NCBI GenBank assembly: GCA_033002965.1
Contig: JAURVB010013237.1
Span: 56,476 to 120,475 of the forward strand
Source of the DNA: Piper betle
Lineage: Eukaryota > Streptophyta > Magnoliopsida > Piperales > Piperaceae
Length of the DNA: 64,000 nucleotides
Reading direction: 5' to 3'
In this document: positions 59,456-64,000 of the stretch, piece by piece
Numbering within the stretch: the stretch's first letter is position 1
How the letters are laid out: every line of letters starts with the position of its first letter
The notes under the pieces: generated by a model
Told to the model about the DNA's origin: nothing
The model's input: only the letters and a program-made list of their open reading frames with translations
Database searches by the model: none
Translations under genes and position numbers: made by a program

Positions 59456-60759
59456 TGTAACAACCCGCCATTTTTTCACAATACTATGGGCCCAGCTGGC
59501 TAGGCGTTACTTGAAATTAAACCAAACCAACCCTATAATGACAAAATTAAACCAAACCAACCCTGTAACGACCAGTCCTAACCGGTCCGGGCGTTACTCC
59601 ACAGTCTTGGATCGTTTCCCAAAGCCACATGTATAACACAAGAAAATAAAAGGAAGTCCAATTTACTATCCATTCTCCTACCCTGAGTTTGTAAAAGAAC
59701 CACCAACCATAATTGTAATTTTCCTTAGGTGAGCTGAAATCAATCAATCTTGATTAGCCTACATACCCATGTCGGGATCAAGCTCAATGTAGTTCTACCG
59801 GCTCTCAGGTCATTCTGAGATTAAAAGTTTGTCTCCCAGTTCATTCTGAGATTGGGTGGTCTCCCAGGTCATTCTGAGATTAGTCATTATTGGCTGTCAG
59901 GTCCATTCTGACATATCCATTATTGGCTGTCACGTCCATTCTGACATATCCATTATTGGCTGTCAGGTCCATTCTGACATATCCATTTTGGCTGTTAGGT
60001 CCATTCTGACATATCCATTTTTGGCTGTCAGGTCCATTCTGATATATCCATTTTGGCTGTCAGGTCCATTCTGACATATCCATTATTGGCTGTCAGGTCC
60101 ATTCTAACATATCCATTTTTGGCTGTCAGGTCCATTCTGACATATCCATTTTTGGCTGTCAAGTCCATTCTGACATATCCATTATTGGCTGTCAGGTCCA
60201 TTCTGACATATCCATTAACAAAATACAAAACAAACACCCGACCCCAAAGACTTGCAGTAGTTCATATGAAGCAGTTGACAGGAAACCCATGCATAAGACG
60301 CTAGGGATTTAGCAACTTAACAAAGGCGTTTCCAACAAAACTTTGCATGCAAGAATCCAAATGGAAACAAATAAGATGATGAATGAAATACTCACACAGT
60401 AATGGGGAGGCCGTCTGGGACGGAGATGATGCCTGAAATACTACCTCCTCCTGCATATATATACACTTCAACCATTCCCTCAATTAAATTCTCATACCCC
60501 ATCATCCATTAGTATTTCCTAGGTTCAACGTGCCCCTTCATTAAATTCTCACACCCCATCATCCATTGGTATTTCCTAGGTTCAACGAGCCCCTTCATTA
60601 AATTCTCACACCCCAACATCCATTTATGAATAGGTATTTTCTAGGTGACCTTAAGTCAAACCATGACTGGTAGACTTGATAACCAACCATATCGGTTCAT
60701 CTATATTTATTTCATAATATTTAGGTTCGAGTCTTGTAATAAAAATCATGATTTTTACA
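59456..60759 (-). repeat. 3' LTR of the non-autonomous element
   Basis: 1304 bp, TGTAACAACCCGCC to TTTTTACA. Includes array B1 (59883-60218). Confidence 0.93.
59883..60218 (-). repeat. 33-bp hairpin minisatellite (array B1)
   Basis: About ten units with TGTCAG-GTCCATT-CTGACA (first at 59895-59913) and the spacer TATCCATT-TTGGC. Preceded by TCTCAG-GTCATT-CTGAGA units near 59820-59880. Related to arrays A1-A3. Confidence 0.95.
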
Positions 60760-60989
60760 ATCTCCCCGACTTAGAGATATTTTGTCCCCGAAATGTTAAA
60801 ATAGCAAGATGATAAGCACTCGACACATCGAACCATCATGGTTCATTTATACATTCTTCTTTCTGTTTTGACTGAGGTTTGCTAGCTAAGAACTTTAATA
60901 ATTAATAACATAGCACAATGGAAAAAGATAGTTACTAGACTTTTCAACAAGGTACTTGAGTCATAAAATGTGAGCTTGTGGAAAACCGT

Positions 60990-61001
60990 GCTCTGATACC
61001 A
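60990..61001 (-). other. Primer-binding site, initiator tRNA-Met type
   Basis: TGGTATCAGAGC on the minus strand, two bases past the 5' LTR. Confidence 0.85.
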
Positions 61002-61003
61002 CC

Positions 61004-62302
61004 TGTAACAACCTGCCATTTTTTCACAATACTATCAGCCCAGCTGGCTAGGTGTTACTCAGAAATTAAACCAAGCCAACCTTGTCACAACCAAATTAAA
61101 CCAAACCAACCCTATAACGACTAGTCTTAACTGGTCCGGGCATTACTCCACAGTCTTGGATCGTTTCCAAAAGCCACATGTATAACACAAGAAAATAAAA
61201 GGAAGTCCAATTTACTATCCATTCTCCTACCCTGAGTTCGTAAAAGAACCACCAACCATAATTGTAATTTTCCTTAGGTGAGCTGAAATCAATCAATCTT
61301 GATTAGCCTACATACCCATGTCGGGATCAAGCTCAATGTAGTTCTACCGGCTCTCAGGTCATTCTGAGATTAAAAGTTTGTCTCCCAGTTCATTCTGAGA
61401 TTAGGTGGTCTGCCAGGTCATTCTGAGATTAGTCATTATTGGCTGTCAGGTCCATTCTGACATATCCATTATGGGCTGTCACGTCCATTCTGACATATCC
61501 ATTATTGGCTGTCAGGTCCATTCTGACATATCCATTTTTGGCTGTCAGGTCCATTTGACATATCCATTATTGGCTGTCAGGTCCATTCTGATATATCCAC
61601 TTTTGTGCCTGTCAGGTCCATTCTGACATATCCATTATTGGCTGTCAGGTCCATTCTAACATATCCATTTTTGGTTGTCAAGTCCATTCTGACATATCCA
61701 TTTTTGGCTGTCAAGTCCATTCTGACATATCCATTCTGAGGCATTCTGACATATTCATTAACAAAATACAAAACAAACACCCGACCCCAAAGACTTGCAG
61801 TAGTTCATACGAAGCAGTTGACAGGAAACCCATGCATAAGACGCTAGGGATATAGCAACTTAAGAGAGGCGTCTCCAACAAAACTTTGCATGCAAGAATG
61901 CAAATGGAAACAAATAAGATGAGGAATGAAATACTCACACAGTAATGGGGAAGTCGTCTGGGATGGAGATGATGCTTGAAATACTCCCTCCTCCTGCATA
62001 TACATACACTTCAACCATTCCCTCCATTCAATTCTCATACCCCATCATCCATTAGTATTTCCCAGGTTCAACAAGCCCCTTCATTAAATTCTCACACCCC
62101 ATCATCCATTGGTATTTCCTAGGTTGAACGAGCCCCTTCATTAAATTCTCACACCCCAACATCCATTTATGAATAGGTATTTTCTAAGTGACCTTAAGTC
62201 AAACCATGACTGGTTGACTTGATAACCAACCATATCGGTTCATCTATATTTATTTCATAATATTTAGGTTCGAGTCTTGTAATAAAAATCATGGTTTTTA
62301 CA
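61004..62302 (-). repeat. 5' LTR of the non-autonomous element
   Basis: 1299 bp, TGTAACAACCTGCC to TTTTTACA. Includes array B2 (61430-61760), with small unit differences from B1. Confidence 0.93.
61430..61760 (-). repeat. 33-bp hairpin minisatellite (array B2)
   Basis: About ten units of the same type as B1. One unit has lost its stem (GTCCATTTGACA near 61551) and the last is degenerate. Confidence 0.93.
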
Positions 62303-64000
62303 GAAGCTCTCACTACCAATTCTAGTGCCAGTGCCTCACACACCCCGGCCGTAGCCTTTTTATAGGGAGGTTATCACTGCACTCCAGTGCCAGTGCCTTG
62401 CACACCCCGGCCGTAGCATTTTTATGGGGAGGCTATCACTGCACTCAGGTGATTGCTACGCCCCGTTTGTGGGGAAGCTCTCACTGCCAACTCTAGTGCC
62501 AGTGCCTCACACACCCCGGCCGTAGCCTTTTTATGGGGAGGCTATCACTGCACTCCAGTGCGATGGAGGAATCGTTGTGCCTCGCTCACCCCGGCCGTAG
62601 CCTTTTTATGGGGCGGCTATCACTACTCCAAAACAATGTCGATGCATTACACAATTTACGCACATAATACGACCCCGTGTCGGACTGAGTCAATTCTTTG
62701 ACCCCGGTTGCACTCGGTGCATGGTGGTCGAATCTGGGCTCAGGCCGACCTAGGCTACCAACAAGGAAAGTACGATGTTCTACCTATTATACGTACCTGA
62801 CTTGAGATTTCGTCTGACTGTAATCCGCTAACCCTAATCTGAATGAGGGCATAAAATTATACATTAGTATAATTTTATTTGCATGAACCTACATGCAACT
62901 ACATGACTAGTATAACTATCCATTTTGAAGATATAAAATATATCATGCTGGACTTCATTAATTATTTAATTTCCAGTAAGTCCAATGATAATTTATTATC
63001 AATGTGATATAATCAATTAAGTCTTTTTTTCACATTTCCAATTAAATATCCCAAATAAAACCTTCATTTACCAGTTAATAATTTAATTATTAACCATACT
63101 CAATACTTAATTACTAGTATTAGTATATTCTTTAACTGATTTGTATTATCCTAATTTAAGGATGTCACTAGTACAGTTATTTGTAATTTATTTTTAACTC
63201 GACCGTATCGAGTCATCCCATATTTACAAAACTGCCATTCTTCTTCCCCGACGTCCTTCTCTTTCCCATACCTTCTTCTTCTTCGCACCCAAAACCAGCA
63301 TGTCTTCTTTTCCTTCCACCCAATTTCAGACCCCATCTTCTATCTACCCCACTGATCCGATTGGAAAACCCCAAAGATCCAATCTTTATCCGCTGCTATC
63401 TCATGGAACTCAGACTACACCCTACATGGGGACCTTAATTTCACCATTCATGGTGGCCGACCAGCAGCCATGGCGACCATGTCCTGCCCCATCAAGGTGA
63501 CGACCAGCACCACCCCAGGTGATGACCAGTCTGCACTTTCCATGGCAGATCCACGTCTGGCCAGCAACACCACCCATGGCAACACCGACCTGGTCTCCCT
63601 TCACGTTCCTGATTTGCATCCCTCCTCGACGGTCTGACTCGGCCACCCAAGGCGACTCCGTCCGGCCAGCAGCACCGCCGGGAGCACTCCCTACTTCCAG
63701 CACGTCAACCCAACTCACAAGGATGGAAGATGGCGTTGTTGCTGCTGCAAAACATCAGGATGACCTCCTAGTGTTCCCCTTCTCTTCGTTGATTTCAGAT
63801 TTTAATTTTATGTTTATCATGCTTATTATCTAAACATGCTTATTATCCATTTGAGCATGTGTATTTATGCAACTAAGAAGAGGAAAGGAAGAAGAATTAC
63901 CCGAGCGAAGGAGGAAGCCGGCGTCTGTCTGAAGAGAAATTATGTGGATGACGCCCTCCCCTTCTCTTTATATAATGTCATGAAGGCATCGGGCTTGTAG
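62303..64000 (-). repeat. Outer family-T LTR (T1), right part, runs off the window
   Basis: Resumes with GAAGCTCTCAC after the nested element, continues the hairpin-rich repeat to about 62640, then the GACTGAGTCAATTCTTTGAC block, the TATACATTAGTATA palindrome, an AT-rich block, GACTCG-like motif and C-rich leader. Frames at 63300-63833 lie in the leader and are not convincing genes. Confidence 0.78.
63967..63974 (-). promoter_or_regulatory. T1 LTR TATA box
   Basis: TATATAAA on the minus strand just upstream of the leader that starts near 63930. Confidence 0.45.

Larger units (their letters stand above)
59456..62302 (-). mobile_element. Complete non-autonomous LTR retrotransposon
   Basis: LTRs at 59456-60759 and 61004-62302 flank only 244 bp. 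Direct repeats GAAGC lie at 59451-59455 and 62303-62307, a 5-bp target duplication. In minus orientation the interior consists of primer site TGGTATCAGAGC (60990-61001), a short leader matching the G1 leader, TTTCGGGGACAAAATAT and a polypurine tract (60760-60773). No coding capacity; movement must have depended on a related autonomous gypsy element. LTR copies are clearly diverged, so the insertion is not recent. Confidence 0.95.

Noticed and set aside
63300..63833. Proline/threonine-rich proteins on both strands
   Set aside because: They fall in the GC-rich leader of an LTR that recurs at 6540-7000 and 8640-8950; long frames on both strands reflect base composition.
1..64000. tRNA or rRNA genes
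   Set aside because: Only short tRNA-complementary primer sites of retrotransposons were found; no cloverleaf or rRNA sequence was recognised by eye. A tRNAscan-type search would settle it.

Overview
This window is repeat-rich nuclear DNA of a flowering plant. The evidence is plant-type LTR retrotransposons (an Athila/Tat-like Ty3/gypsy element with a tRNA-Asp primer site, chromodomain-bearing Ty3/gypsy elements with tRNA-Met primer sites, Ty1/copia elements, TRIMs and CACTA-type termini) surrounding a three-exon NAC transcription-factor gene. The species cannot be fixed from sequence alone. The AT-rich intergenic DNA fits a dicot or a non-grass monocot.

Layout. 1-4907: a young, internally deleted Athila/Tat-like element on the minus strand, inserted in an older long LTR (4908-7008). 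7009-7420: a TRIM whose first LTR has become a foldback. 8441-11000: LTR and chromodomain remnants. 12752-14817 (minus): the NAC gene, the only host gene I recognise, with two apparent one-base frameshifts at C/G runs. 15211-21219: AT-rich DNA with a 200-bp purine tract and two CACTA-type remnants. 21220-25972: an old copia element. 26465-28553: an LTR beside a decayed minus-strand gag (28554-30250). 30514-38580: a decayed chromovirus-like gypsy element (G2) with a three-LTR TRIM array. 40760-57155: a second gypsy element (G1) with long, rearranged LTRs; it contains a TRIM array that itself encloses a 3.6-kb copia fragment. 57156-64000: a minus-strand integrase fragment, LTR pieces, and a complete non-autonomous LTR element (59456-62302) with 5-bp target duplications and a 244-bp interior.

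How the parts relate. No functional pathway is encoded. The mobile parts interact: the non-autonomous elements (the Athila/Tat derivative, the TRIMs, the 59456-62302 element) keep LTRs, primer site and polypurine tract but no usable pol, so they must have moved with enzymes supplied by other elements. The TRIMs and the long-LTR gypsy family share LTR ends, primer site and polypurine tract, which suggests a parasite-host relation.

The most unusual signal is a family of 33-bp minisatellites inside the long gypsy LTRs. Each unit is a small hairpin, and unit variants change both arms of the stem together (TGGCG/CGCCA, TGGTG/CACCA, TGATGG/CCATCA, TGTCAG/CTGACA) while the loop changes little.
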